Shown here: one piece after another, positions 13,878 through 21,841 of the stretch | Layout of the letters: each line of letters starts with the position of its first letter | Position numbering within the stretch: position 1 is the first letter of the stretch | DNA from: Haloferax profundi | GTDB lineage: Archaea; Halobacteriota; Halobacteria; Halobacteriales; Haloferacaceae | Assembly (NCBI RefSeq): GCF_001469865.1 | Contig: NZ_LOPV01000095.1 | Span: 1-40,458 of the forward strand | Length of the DNA stretch: 40,458 bases | Reading direction: 5' to 3' | Notes under the pieces: model-generated | The model's database searches: none | What the model saw: only the letters and a program-made list of their open reading frames with translations | Told to the model about the DNA's origin: nothing | Program-made: the position numbers and the translations under genes

Positions 13878-14816
13878 CTACTGTTCGTCGACGTAGGTGA
13901 ACCACTCTTCGTGGTCGTCGGTGCGACGCTCCACGAGGTCGAAGAAGGCGGTCTGGAGTTCTTCGGTGACTGGGCCGCGCGTCCCCTCGCCGATGACGAC
14001 GTTGTCCACCTTCCGGATGGGCGTGACTTCTGCGGCGCTGCCGGTGAAGAACAGTTCGTCGGCCGTGTGGAGTTCGCCGCGACTGATGACGGCGCTGTCG
14101 TCGACTTCGTAGCCACGCTCGCGGGCGAGCGTGATGACGGTGTCGCGGGTGATACCGTCGAGGATGCTCTGGGAGAGGCCGGGGGTGAGAATCTTCCCGT
14201 CGCGGACCATGAAGAGGTTCTCACCGGGGCCTTCGGCGACGTTTCCTTCCTTGTTCAGGACGATGGCTTCGACGTAGCCGTTGCGGCGGGCCTCCTCGCC
14301 AGCGAGGAGAGAGTTCACGTAGAGACCGGTCGTCTTCGCGTTCGTCGGAATCTGGCTGGAGGCGTGCTTGCGCCACGACGAGACCATCACGTCGACGCCG
14401 TTTTCGAGGGCGTCTTCGCCGAGGTACGTCCCCCACGGCCACGCCGCGATGGCGATGTCCGTCGGGTTGTCCTGCGGACTCACGCCGAGCGAATCGTAGC
14501 CGTAGTAGGCGATGGGGCGGATGTAACACCCGTCGAGGTCGTTGCGCTTGATGACCTCGATGGTCGCCTCGGTGAGTTCCTCGGGCGTGTAGCCGATGTC
14601 CATGTTGTACGGCTTCGCGGAGTTGTAGAGGCGTTCGAGGTGCTCTTCCCAGCGGAAGATAGCCGGGCCGCGGTCGGTGTCGTAGGCGCGAACGCCCTCG
14701 AAGATGCCCGTGCCGTAGTGAAGTCCGTGCGAGAGGACGTGAATCTGCGCGTCGTCCCAGTCCACGTATTCGCCGTTCATCCAAATCGTGGACACGTCCA
14801 TGTCGTCAAATCCCAT
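13878..14816 (-). CDS. ilvE: Branched-chain amino acid aminotransferase
   Basis: IlvE performs the final PLP-dependent transamination that yields valine, leucine and isoleucine from their 2-oxoacids. The 312-residue class IV aminotransferase has the usual start (IWMNGEYVDWDDAQIHVLSH), the catalytic lysine in NAKTTGLYVNSLLA (Lys161), and the PLP-phosphate region EGPGENLF and GITRDTV. The alternative start at residue 6 (MDVSTIW) also fits the family. A TATA-like ATGATTTTAG is centred 29 nt before the longer start and favours it. It is convergent with the DUF502 gene and not in an operon. Confidence 0.94.
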   Translation of the reverse strand: MGFDDMDVSTIWMNGEYVDWDDAQIHVLSHGLHYGTGIFEGVRAYDTDRGPAIFRWEEHLERLYNSAKPYNMDIGYTPEELTEATIEVIKRNDLDGCYIRPIAYYGYDSLGVSPQDNPTDIAIAAWPWGTYLGEDALENGVDVMVSSWRKHASSQIPTNAKTTGLYVNSLLAGEEARRNGYVEAIVLNKEGNVAEGPGENLFMVRDGKILTPGLSQSILDGITRDTVITLARERGYEVDDSAVISRGELHTADELFFTGSAAEVTPIRKVDNVVIGEGTRGPVTEELQTAFFDLVERRTDDHEEWFTYVDEQ

Positions 14817-14840
14817 GTAAGGCCCTTCGGCGGCCCCCCT

Positions 14841-14850
14841 CTAAAATCAT
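14841..14850 (-). promoter_or_regulatory. TATA-like box of ilvE
   Basis: ATGATTTTAG on the minus strand is centred about 29 nt before the ATG at 14816. Confidence 0.5.
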
Positions 14851-14909
14851 GACGAACCGGCCACCGTGTCTCCCGAGCACCTATGGTATCCTGTCAGTAT
14901 TTCCGTAGT

Positions 14910-15800
14910 ATGTCACTCGAATCTGTCGCCGTCACGGGCGGAACGGGAAGGCTCGGCCCAACTGTCGTCGACCACCTCCAAGCCCACGGGTACACGGTGA
15001 CCAACCTCAGTCGAAGCGGTGGGTCGGACCGCGCAGACAACGACGTCCGCGTGAGTACGACCGACGCCGGTGACCTCGTCGCAGCGCTCGCGTCCGTCGA
15101 GGCCGACGCCATCGTCCACCTCGGAACCATCTCGACGCCCGACCACGACCCCGGCCACCGCGTCTTCGAGAGCAACGTCCAATCGACCTACGTCGTCCTC
15201 GAAGCGGCGGCGGCACTCGACATCGACAGCGTCGTCATCGCGTCGAGTATGAGCGCCATCGGCGGGTCGTTCGAACCGGACCCCGCGCGAATCGACTCGC
15301 TCCCTATCGACGAGACACACCGTGCGACCCCGTCTAATCCGTACGGGCTAGGGAAGTACGTCGCCGAAGAGACGGCGACTGGGTTCGCCCGCCGTGCCGA
15401 CGCACCGACGACGATTGCCAGTCTTCGCTTCCCGTGGATGCCGAGCGAAGCGGAAGCGCAGGCGACGTTCGCCGAACGCGACCGGACGCTCTCTGGACTC
15501 CGCGAAGACGGCGTCTTCCACACCGTGCGAAACACATTGTTCGCCTACCTCGGGCGGGAGGACGCCGCGAGACTCGTTCGACGGGCGCTCGAAGCCGAGT
15601 TCGAGGGACACGAGGTGTTCTGGGCGGCAGCAGACGACACGTCGACGACAGTCGAGTCGGCGGCGATTGCTCAGGACGTGTATCCAGACGCCGAGGTTCG
15701 GGCACCCCTCTCGGGACACCAGTCACTCGTCTCGACAGAGAAAGCACAGCAGATGCTCGGGTGGGAACCCGAGTGGTCGTGGCGCGACGAAGGCGCCTGA
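14910..15800 (+). CDS. NAD-dependent epimerase/dehydratase (extended SDR)
   Basis: The 296-residue protein has an N-terminal nucleotide-binding motif TGGTGRLG (about residues 9-16), the serine segment SSMSAIGG, and the catalytic YxxxK as YGLGK in PSNPYGLGKYVAEE. This is an extended short-chain dehydrogenase fold, as used by sugar-nucleotide epimerases and uronate dehydrogenases. No glycosylation genes neighbour it, so the substrate is open. ATG 14910 places the glycine motif at the normal distance from the N-terminus; an upstream ATG at 14883 would add nine unrelated residues. It is convergent with ribB. No clear TATA box was found. Confidence 0.85.
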   Translation: MSLESVAVTGGTGRLGPTVVDHLQAHGYTVTNLSRSGGSDRADNDVRVSTTDAGDLVAALASVEADAIVHLGTISTPDHDPGHRVFESNVQSTYVVLEAAAALDIDSVVIASSMSAIGGSFEPDPARIDSLPIDETHRATPSNPYGLGKYVAEETATGFARRADAPTTIASLRFPWMPSEAEAQATFAERDRTLSGLREDGVFHTVRNTLFAYLGREDAARLVRRALEAEFEGHEVFWAAADDTSTTVESAAIAQDVYPDAEVRAPLSGHQSLVSTEKAQQMLGWEPEWSWRDEGA

Positions 15801-15829
15801 AGAAAATCGGGAGTCCGAGACGGGGCGAG

Positions 15830-16513
15830 TCAGCGAAGCGCGTCGACCAGTCGCTCGCCGTCGACGAACGCCAGGTCGTGTCGGGTGGCGTAGTCGCGGG
15901 CAGTGGCCTTCGGGAGTGCCGCACCGCTCTCGTCGTCGAGCATCTCACAGACGACGACGGCGGGCGGGACGTCCGCCTCGTCGGCGAGAGCTAATCCGAG
16001 TTCGGTGTGGCCCTGCCGGTCGTCGAGGAGGTTCGGCGCGCCGCGGAGCAGGTGGACGTGGCCGGGTGCGCGGAACTCGGACCCGAAGTCGTCGGCGTCG
16101 TACTCCCCGAGGCGCGTCGACTCGGCGACGGGCGCGAGACGAGAGATAGTCATCGCGCGGTCCCGGTCGGTGATACCAGTGAAGGAATCACGGTGGTTCA
16201 CGGTGAACGAGAACGACGACCGGGAGTCGTAGCCAAGGTCGTGCGAACTCGCGGCGGGGTGGCTCAGCACGTCGTCCATGAAGGGTAACGAGAGCGTCTC
16301 GGCCACGTCGTCCGGGAGTGCGACGCAGACGAGGCCACCGGCGTCGTTGCGCATGCGGGCGACGTCGGCGGGAGCGACGGCACCGGCGGGGTAGACGAGG
16401 TCGACCTCGCCTTCTCGGTCGTCGAAGTCGTGGATGAGGACTGGTTCGCCCGCACGGAACGCGTCGAGGACGCGTTCGACGCTGTCGTAGTCGCTCTCGG
16501 CGGAGCGACTCAT
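15830..16513 (-). CDS. ribB: 3,4-dihydroxy-2-butanone 4-phosphate synthase
   Basis: RibB converts ribulose 5-phosphate to formate and the four-carbon unit used in riboflavin synthesis. The 227-residue protein shows the acidic metal/substrate segment [16 protein letters not shown] (about 28-43) and [20 protein letters not shown] (about 101-120), plus [10 protein letters not shown] with the catalytic histidine region and [11 protein letters not shown]. The ATG overlaps the stop of rbkR by 4 nt, so the two are translationally coupled. It would be controlled by RbkR from the same promoter. Confidence 0.95.
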   Translation of the reverse strand: MSRSAESDYDSVERVLDAFRAGEPVLIHDFDDREGEVDLVYPAGAVAPADVARMRNDAGGLVCVALPDDVAETLSLPFMDDVLSHPAASSHDLGYDSRSSFSFTVNHRDSFTGITDRDRAMTISRLAPVAESTRLGEYDADDFGSEFRAPGHVHLLRGAPNLLDDRQGHTELGLALADEADVPPAVVVCEMLDDESGAALPKATARDYATRHDLAFVDGERLVDALR

Positions 16514-17223
16514 TCGTACTCAGCCTCCTCGACGCGGACGGTGATGCTGTCGCCATCTTCGAGGGCCAGTACGTCACGGAGTTTGTCCGGCGCGATAATC
16601 TCCAGTTGGGACTCGTCGTGGTGGGTTCGCTCGGGCACGATGATGTGGACCGGGTCGTAGGTGTCGCCGTCCACGTCGATGACGGCGGCGTAGCACGTCG
16701 CCGGGCCGAAGGTTCGCTCGTCGTCTTCCCACCCGTCGATGGGGACTGCGTCGAGAGCAGACATGCCCGCACGAGAACGGACCGCGTCGTCGTCGAGACG
16801 GACGTTCAGCGTCCCCGGGAACGGTTCGTAGCCCAGTCGCTCGGTGAACTGTTCCATGTATCCCGGAAGCGAGATGTAGTGGCGACCCTCGCCCATCCCG
16901 CCGGTCACTTCGCCGTCGAGGACGACGACAGACGGCGTCTCGAAGATTCGCTGGTAGTCGGCGTACTCGCGTCGGAGGGCGGACTCACCGTCGTCGGTGA
17001 TGGTGACCCACTGCCCGTCGGAGACGACTTCGCGGTCGACGAAGTCGGCCTCTTCGAGACGTTGGAGACGACGTGACGCCGTCTGATTGGAGACACCCAG
17101 TCTGTCTGCGAGACCCGAACAGGAGACTTTGACTGGGCCGGAGCGGCCACCGTCGAGGGCGACGAGCTTCAGCGTGGCCAACTCGTCGTACCCGACCGTG
17201 GCGGCAACTACCGATTCTGACAT
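16510..17223 (-). CDS. rbkR: CTP-dependent riboflavin kinase/transcriptional regulator RbkR
   Basis: RbkR joins a DNA-binding domain to an archaeal riboflavin kinase that uses CTP to make FMN, and it regulates riboflavin genes. The 237-residue protein has an N-terminal winged helix (about 10-85, [20 protein letters not shown]) and a kinase domain with [12 protein letters not shown] (about 107-118) and [12 protein letters not shown] (about 131-142), ending [19 protein letters not shown]. It is the first gene of an rbkR-ribB operon. Upstream there is a TATA-like box 28 nt away and an 18-nt tandem repeat just beyond it, likely an autoregulatory site. Confidence 0.95.
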   Translation of the reverse strand: MSESVVAATVGYDELATLKLVALDGGRSGPVKVSCSGLADRLGVSNQTASRRLQRLEEADFVDREVVSDGQWVTITDDGESALRREYADYQRIFETPSVVVLDGEVTGGMGEGRHYISLPGYMEQFTERLGYEPFPGTLNVRLDDDAVRSRAGMSALDAVPIDGWEDDERTFGPATCYAAVIDVDGDTYDPVHIIVPERTHHDESQLEIIAPDKLRDVLALEDGDSITVRVEEAEYE

Positions 17224-17247
17224 ACGTCAGCGTTCGAACGCGCGTCC

Positions 17248-17255
17248 CATAAGCG
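17248..17255 (-). promoter_or_regulatory. TATA-like box of rbkR-ribB
   Basis: CGCTTATG on the minus strand is centred about 28 nt before the rbkR ATG at 17223, giving a leaderless mRNA. Confidence 0.55.
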
Positions 17256-17261
17256 TATCGT

Positions 17262-17297
17262 AAATGAGATGCATTCCAGAAATGAGATGAATCCAGC
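17262..17297 (-). promoter_or_regulatory. 18-nt tandem repeat upstream of rbkR (candidate RbkR operator)
   Basis: AAATGAGATG occurs at 17262-17271 and 17280-17289. The full 18-nt units (17262-17279 and 17280-17297) continue as CATTCCAG and AATCCAGC. The repeats start 7 nt upstream of the TATA-like box, where an archaeal regulator could help or hinder TFB/TBP. The 18-nt spacing puts both copies on nearly the same DNA face. Confidence 0.5.
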
Positions 17298-17453
17298 CGG
17301 AGGCACCGAACACTTCGTACGTGGTGACTATCGGGGCACCGGTGGTAAGTCCGTCGGTCAGTCTACCGAATCGAGAAGGGGCCGAGCGAGACCTCTCCTC
17401 GGCGCAGGGGCTGTGAACCGAAGAACGGGGAGAGGGACGGGCAGGGAGAGCCA

Positions 17454-17478
17454 AGCACAGCGGAGCAGGTGCTGTTTT
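17454..17478 (+). terminator. Hairpin with T-run in rbkR/zinc-finger spacer
   Basis: AGCAC and GTGCT flank a 10-nt loop (AGCGGAGCAG) followed one base later by TTTT. It looks like an intrinsic terminator for a plus-strand transcript, yet no plus-strand gene ends here. The loop resembles the GAGCGGAGCGA family. Confidence 0.35.
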
Positions 17479-17541
17479 CGTGACGGTCAGTCCGGTTCGA
17501 CGCAGCACGACGCGGAGGGGTCGTCCGGTCGTACTGGCGAA

Positions 17542-17694
17542 TTAGGACTCTGCTGCTCTGCGCTCGGCGCTCACCTGAGAGATGCCGGCGTTCGCCGAAC
17601 AACTCGGGCACGCGTAGACCTGGCCGTCGTGGTCACCGAACACGCGAACGAAGTTCCTCGATACGAACGCTTCACAGTGGTTGCATTGGTTCAT
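17542..17694 (-). CDS. 50-aa zinc-finger protein (DUF7563-like)
   Basis: Translating the minus strand gives a 50-residue protein beginning MNQCNHCEAFVSRNFVRVFG, with a second pair CPSC at residues 29-32 and a basic/acidic tail SAERRAAES. The two CxxC knuckles (Cys4-Cys7 and Cys29-Cys32) should bind one zinc. The pattern matches a common family of tiny haloarchaeal zinc-finger proteins, which I recall as DUF7563. A TATA-like CGGTATACT lies about 58 nt before the ATG, implying a leader of about 30 nt. Small zinc proteins of this class may bind nucleic acid or protein; its role is not known. Confidence 0.8.
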   Translation of the reverse strand: MNQCNHCEAFVSRNFVRVFGDHDGQVYACPSCSANAGISQVSAERRAAES

Positions 17695-17747
17695 GATGGG
17701 GTGGTGGCAGTGGGGGTTCTGCCTCGACAGATACGAGGATGGCCGAC

Positions 17748-17756
17748 AGTATACCG
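17748..17756 (-). promoter_or_regulatory. TATA-like box of the zinc-finger gene
   Basis: CGGTATACT on the minus strand is centred about 58 nt before the ATG at 17694. It is the best candidate in the 217-nt divergent gap shared with argS. Confidence 0.4.
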
Positions 17757-17880
17757 CTACTACCTAACTGGTAAGGTATCTCTGTGTGCCGCCGTCTCAC
17801 TGCCGGGAGAGCGCGCTGAGTCGACAGTCCCTCGTCGAGAGCGACGCGATGGGACGACCCTGCTCGGACGGTTCGGAAAG

Positions 17881-17890
17881 GCCTTTAGCC
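17881..17890 (+). promoter_or_regulatory. TATA-like box of argS
   Basis: GCCTTTAGCC is centred about 27 nt before the ATG at 17912 and supports that start over upstream in-frame ATGs. Confidence 0.5.
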
Positions 17891-17911
17891 GCTTGCCGAG
17901 AATCCGCGTAC

Positions 17912-19675
17912 ATGTTCAGACAGTTCCGTGAGGAGGTCGAGACGGCGCTCTCTGCGGCGCTCTCGTCGCTCGACCTCCCCACCGACGACCTCGGGGTCGA
18001 GGAACCGCCGGAGGACGTACCTGCAACCCTCGCCTCCAGCGTCGCGTTCCGACTGGCCGGCGTCGTCGGTGCTGCACCACCGAAGGTCGCTGCCGACATC
18101 GCCGAAGAGATATCCGTCGAAGGGTACGACTACCTCGCCGCGGTCGATACGCAAGGCCCGTACGTGAACTTCCACGTGACCGACGCCTACTACGACGACA
18201 CGCTCGATTCGGCCGCCGCCGACACCGAGTTCGGTCGGCTTCCATCGACCGGCGACAGCGTCGTCGTCGAACACACGAGCGCGAACCCGACGGGACCGGT
18301 CCACGTCGGCCGAACCCGCAACCCCGTCATCGGTGACGCCGTCGCCAACCTGCTCGACTTCGCCGGCAACGACGTCGACCGTCACTACTACGTGAACGAC
18401 GCCGGCCGCCAGATGGCCGTCTTCACGTGGGCGTACGAGACGTTCGACGAGGAGGACCTCGACAGCGAACCCGCCCGCGACCGCATCGAATACGACCTCG
18501 TCCGATACTACCAGAAGGGCAACACCTACCTCGAAGAGGCGGACGCCGCGGACGCCGAGGCCGCCGAAGAAGAGATTACGGCGATTCTCCAGGGTATCGA
18601 AGCAGGCGACGAAGAGACCTACGCCCGCGTCGAAGAAGTCGTCGACCAGGTGCTCGGCGGCATGCGTGAGTGTCTCGCCCGCCTGCCCGCGGAGTTCGAC
18701 GAGTTCGTCAAAGAGACGCGCTTCATGTTCGACGGGAGCACCCGTGACCTCGCCGACCGCCTCAAAGAGACCGAGTACGCGGTCTACGAGGAAGACGCGT
18801 GGCAACTCGAACTCGACGACTACGGGTTCGAGAAGAACCTCGTGTTCCTCCGTTCGGACGACACCTCACTGTACACGACGCGTGACCTCGCCCACCACGA
18901 GTGGAAGTTCGACAACTACGACCGCGCCGTGACCGTCCTCGGCGAAGACCACAAACTGCAGGCCGGCCAACTCCGCGCCGCACTCGACATCCTCGGCAAC
19001 GACGTAGACAAACTCGAGAACGTCATCTACTCGTGGGTCAACCTCCCCGGCGGCGAGACGATGTCCACCCGGAAGGGGACTGGCGTCATGCTCGACGACC
19101 TGCTCGACGAGTCAGTCTCGCGCGCCCGCGACGAAGTCGAAAAGCGCCTCGAAGGCCGCGTCCGCGACGACGACTTAGACGAAGACGACATCGACCGCAT
19201 CGCCCGGCAGGTCGGTATCGGCGCGGTCCGGTACGACATCGTCTCGAAGCAACCGACGAAGACCATCACGTTCGAGTGGGACCAGGCGCTCAACTTCGAG
19301 GCCCAGTCCGCACCGTACATCCAGTACGTCCACGCACGCTGCTGTGGCATCGTCGACGAGGCGGCCAACGCCGGCCTCGACGCCACCGACGTCGACCCGT
19401 CGGTCCTCACCACTGAGGCCGAACGCGACCTCATTCGTACGATTGCGCGCTTCCCTGCCGTCGTCGAAGCGGCGGCCGACGACCTCGAACCCCACGCAGT
19501 CGCCACCTACGCCCGCGAACTCGCGGAAGTGTTCAACACCTTCTACCGTGAGTGCCCGGTACTCGACGCCGACGAAGACGTCGGTGCCGCCCGCCTCGCA
19601 CTCGTCAAAGCGGCGCGCAACGCCGTCGCTAACGCACTCGCTATCGTCGGTGTGGAAGCGCCCGAATCGATGTGA
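17912..19675 (+). CDS. argS: Arginyl-tRNA synthetase
   Basis: ArgS charges tRNA-Arg with arginine using ATP. The 587-residue class I enzyme has the N-terminal Add1 domain (about 1-110), the HIGH-equivalent HVGRTRNP (131-138) after the family segment [15 protein letters not shown], an MSTRKGTG loop in the KMSKS position, and a C-terminal anticodon-binding DALR domain ([18 protein letters not shown]). The length is normal. ATG 17912 is chosen from the TATA spacing and the family N-terminus [10 protein letters not shown]. It is convergent with the 45-aa membrane protein gene. Confidence 0.96.
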   Translation: MFRQFREEVETALSAALSSLDLPTDDLGVEEPPEDVPATLASSVAFRLAGVVGAAPPKVAADIAEEISVEGYDYLAAVDTQGPYVNFHVTDAYYDDTLDSAAADTEFGRLPSTGDSVVVEHTSANPTGPVHVGRTRNPVIGDAVANLLDFAGNDVDRHYYVNDAGRQMAVFTWAYETFDEEDLDSEPARDRIEYDLVRYYQKGNTYLEEADAADAEAAEEEITAILQGIEAGDEETYARVEEVVDQVLGGMRECLARLPAEFDEFVKETRFMFDGSTRDLADRLKETEYAVYEEDAWQLELDDYGFEKNLVFLRSDDTSLYTTRDLAHHEWKFDNYDRAVTVLGEDHKLQAGQLRAALDILGNDVDKLENVIYSWVNLPGGETMSTRKGTGVMLDDLLDESVSRARDEVEKRLEGRVRDDDLDEDDIDRIARQVGIGAVRYDIVSKQPTKTITFEWDQALNFEAQSAPYIQYVHARCCGIVDEAANAGLDATDVDPSVLTTEAERDLIRTIARFPAVVEAAADDLEPHAVATYARELAEVFNTFYRECPVLDADEDVGAARLALVKAARNAVANALAIVGVEAPESM

Positions 19676-19702
19676 ACACGGGCTGAAACGACTCTTTCTA
19701 GC

Positions 19703-19840
19703 TTAGAACAAGAACGGGAGTGCGACTACCGCAGAGACGAGCGACCCGCCGAGCGCGAAAACTGTCACGGCACCGGCGCCGAGTGCCAGCAGTAGGAACA
19801 GCACTATCCACCAGAAGGGAACTGACTCAGAGTCTGCCAT
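19703..19840 (-). CDS. 45-aa single/double-pass membrane protein
   Basis: The minus strand encodes a 45-residue protein: MADSESVPFWWIVLFLLLAL, then a Gly/Ala turn (GAGAVTVFALGG) and SLVSAVVALPFLF to the stop. It has two short hydrophobic stretches with an acidic N-terminus. A TATA-like TCTTTTACTC is centred 26 nt before the ATG, within the 39-nt gap after minD4, which argues for independent leaderless expression. I do not recognise a family. It is the immediate downstream neighbour of minD4, so a link to that system is possible but unproven. Confidence 0.65.
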   Translation of the reverse strand: MADSESVPFWWIVLFLLLALGAGAVTVFALGGSLVSAVVALPFLF

Positions 19841-19860
19841 AGGGGGTTTTCCGCGGACCC

Positions 19861-19870
19861 GAGTAAAAGA
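19861..19870 (-). promoter_or_regulatory. TATA-like box of the 45-aa membrane protein gene
   Basis: TCTTTTACTC on the minus strand is centred about 26 nt before the ATG at 19840. Its T-rich stretch may also help end the minD4 transcript. Confidence 0.45.
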
Positions 19871-19879
19871 ACTTCCCGT

Positions 19880-21688
19880 TTAGCCGAGGAAGCGACTGAA
19901 GAAGCCTTTCTTCTTCTCTTCGTCCTCGTCGTCGAGCGATTCGACCTCTTCGACGAGTGACGTGGTGTAGACGCCCTCTTCGTCGTCGTCACCGTCGGCG
20001 GAGTCGACGACTTCTGCCGACTGCTGGGTTGCATCCGGTTCCGCCTCGGCGACGAGTGGTTCGTCCGTCGGTTCCGACGATGCGTCCTCGACGACCACAG
20101 ATGCATCGTCAGAGTTGGACGGGTCGGTGGCGTCGTCAGAGTCGGTCGATGCTGCGTCGCCGTCAGAGTCTTCCGTAGATGGGAGGTGGTCCGCGTCGAC
20201 CCCCCGTGTGTCTGGGCCGTCCGCGACGCCAGGACCACTCGTCGGTTCGACGACTTCGTCTCCAGCGAGTGGGTCCGCACCCATCGAATCGGCCGCGTCG
20301 AGATTGGCGGTGACCGGGTCTTCGGCGGGGGCGACGTCCTCGGAAGGTTCCTCGTCGGCAGTGGTGTCGCTCGCGTCGCCAGCAAGCGGGTCGTCGTCTA
20401 CCGCCTCAGAAGATTCGTCGTCACCGGACCCGAACGGGATTGCGGCGTCCAGCGCTGCTTCGGCCTCGTCTTCGAGCGTCGCCGCAGTCGCCGCCGGTTC
20501 GTCTGTGGTCGTCTCGTCGGGTGACGATTCGGGGTCGGCAAGCGGTTCTTGAACAGGTTCGGGGTCGGGGGACGACTCGGGTGCCGAGTCGGACTCGGGT
20601 TCTTGCGTCGCCTCCGTGGCAGTCGCTGCTTCTACGGTCGGGTCCGGTTCGGGTTCGGGTTCAGATGCCTGGTCCCGGAACGACTTCGGCGTCGATTGGG
20701 GTTCCGAGTCTGATTCTGGCGTCGATTCGGGGTCCAAATCGGTGTCGGGCGTCGATTCGGGAGCGGCCTCGTCGATGGCAGTCTCGGTGGGAGGCGTGTC
20801 TCCTGCGACGGAGTCCGAGCCAGAGTCGCCGTCGGTTTCGACGACGGTCACGTCGTCTGCGGCGGCGTCGGCATCGTCGTCTGCTGGGTCCGGGGTGTCG
20901 ACGACATCCTCAGCGTCAGCCGACGTCGACCCTGTCGAGTCACTCGACTGGTCCACGTCGTCCGCGAGCGCATCGGGTATCGGAACTGGGTTGCCAGTGA
21001 GTGCCTCTGCGAGGGCACGGTACCCGGCGGCCGCGATACTATTCGGGGCGCGCGCGACGACCGGGACCTGGGTGCTGAGTGCCTCGCGAATCGCCGAGTC
21101 TTCGGGGACGACGGCGATGACGCCGGTGTCGAGGAGCGAGGCGACCTCGTCGGCGTTCGGATTCGACTGGTTGACGCGAGTGAGGACGACGCCGACCACG
21201 TCCGCACCGATTCGTTCGCCGAGTTGGCGCGTCTTCTCGGTGTCACCGAGTGCTTCTCGCTCCGTCGTCGAGACCAAGAGTACCTCGTCGGCGAGTTTGA
21301 GCGGGACGAACGTGTCGTCGCTGAGGCCCGCACCAGTGTCGATGAGGACGATGTCGTATCGCTCTTTGAGTTCTTCGATGACCGGGTGGAGTTCCTTCGC
21401 GTTCGCGCTGGCGAAGGCCTCCAACGCCGTCGACCCAGGGAGGACAGAGAGACCCTCTGGCCCCTCGTAGGTGGCCGATTCGACCGTCGTCTCACCAGTC
21501 AGCACGTCGTGGAGGGTCTCTCGGTCGGGGTCGACACCGAGAGCGCCGGCGAGATTCGGCATCCCGAGGTCACCGTCGACGACGACGACGTCCTGCCCGG
21601 CCATCGAGAGGACGGTTCCGAGGTTGGCTGTCGTCGTGGTCTTTCCAACCCCACCTTTTGCGCTGGCGATTGCGTACACCCGTGCCAT
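19880..21688 (-). CDS. minD4: MinD4-like ATPase with long acidic C-terminal extension
   Basis: The 602-residue protein has a complete MinD/ParA-type ATPase at residues 1-240: deviant Walker A KGGVGKTTT (11-19), the switch segment GDLGMPNLAGAL (39-50) and YDIVLIDTGAGLSDD (111-125). Residues about 245-585 are a low-complexity Asp/Glu/Ser/Thr/Pro linker. The last 13 residues, EEKKKGFFSRFLG, form a basic amphipathic tip. Haloferax MinD4 has such an extension; it oscillates between poles and positions archaella and chemosensory arrays without MinE. Linker length varies in this family. The next gene downstream encodes a 45-aa membrane protein. Confidence 0.88.
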   Translation of the reverse strand: MARVYAIASAKGGVGKTTTTANLGTVLSMAGQDVVVVDGDLGMPNLAGALGVDPDRETLHDVLTGETTVESATYEGPEGLSVLPGSTALEAFASANAKELHPVIEELKERYDIVLIDTGAGLSDDTFVPLKLADEVLLVSTTEREALGDTEKTRQLGERIGADVVGVVLTRVNQSNPNADEVASLLDTGVIAVVPEDSAIREALSTQVPVVARAPNSIAAAGYRALAEALTGNPVPIPDALADDVDQSSDSTGSTSADAEDVVDTPDPADDDADAAADDVTVVETDGDSGSDSVAGDTPPTETAIDEAAPESTPDTDLDPESTPESDSEPQSTPKSFRDQASEPEPEPDPTVEAATATEATQEPESDSAPESSPDPEPVQEPLADPESSPDETTTDEPAATAATLEDEAEAALDAAIPFGSGDDESSEAVDDDPLAGDASDTTADEEPSEDVAPAEDPVTANLDAADSMGADPLAGDEVVEPTSGPGVADGPDTRGVDADHLPSTEDSDGDAASTDSDDATDPSNSDDASVVVEDASSEPTDEPLVAEAEPDATQQSAEVVDSADGDDDEEGVYTTSLVEEVESLDDEDEEKKKGFFSRFLG

Positions 21689-21720
21689 AATTCCAACTGT
21701 CGAAGTCCATCCGTGACAGC

Positions 21721-21730
21721 AACATAAATG
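21721..21730 (-). promoter_or_regulatory. TATA-like box of minD4
   Basis: CATTTATGTT on the minus strand is centred about 37 nt before the ATG at 21688, giving a leader of roughly 10 nt. Confidence 0.5.
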
Positions 21731-21808
21731 TTCTCCGACCGGTGGCGTGATTGCTCCGTTCTGCTCGCTTGCGTGCGGGTCGGTACCGCGAGGCGTAGCC
21801 AGTCAAAG

Positions 21809-21819
21809 GTTACTTAGCC
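21809..21819 (+). promoter_or_regulatory. TATA-like box of prf1
   Basis: GTTACTTAGCC is centred 28 nt before the ATG at 21842 and supports that start over the GTG one codon upstream. Confidence 0.5.
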
Positions 21820-21841
21820 GCTGGATGGACTAGGAAGAGTG

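Larger units (their letters stand above)
17224..17541. other. 318-nt spacer: rbkR control region plus hairpins
   Basis: The right-hand side of this gap has no supported gene. It holds the rbkR promoter and tandem repeats (17248-17297), a GCCGAG/CTCGGC inverted repeat (17381-17386 with 17398-17403), and an AGCAC/GTGCT hairpin (17454-17458 with 17469-17473) followed by TTTT. A minus-strand frame across 17227-17508 gives low-complexity Ser/Pro/Arg residues and looks non-coding. Confidence 0.6.

Noticed and set aside
17227-17508. A 93-residue minus-strand frame in the rbkR spacer
   Set aside because: It is a composition-driven frame rich in Ser/Arg/Pro and overlaps the rbkR promoter, repeats and hairpins. 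No family match is recognisable.
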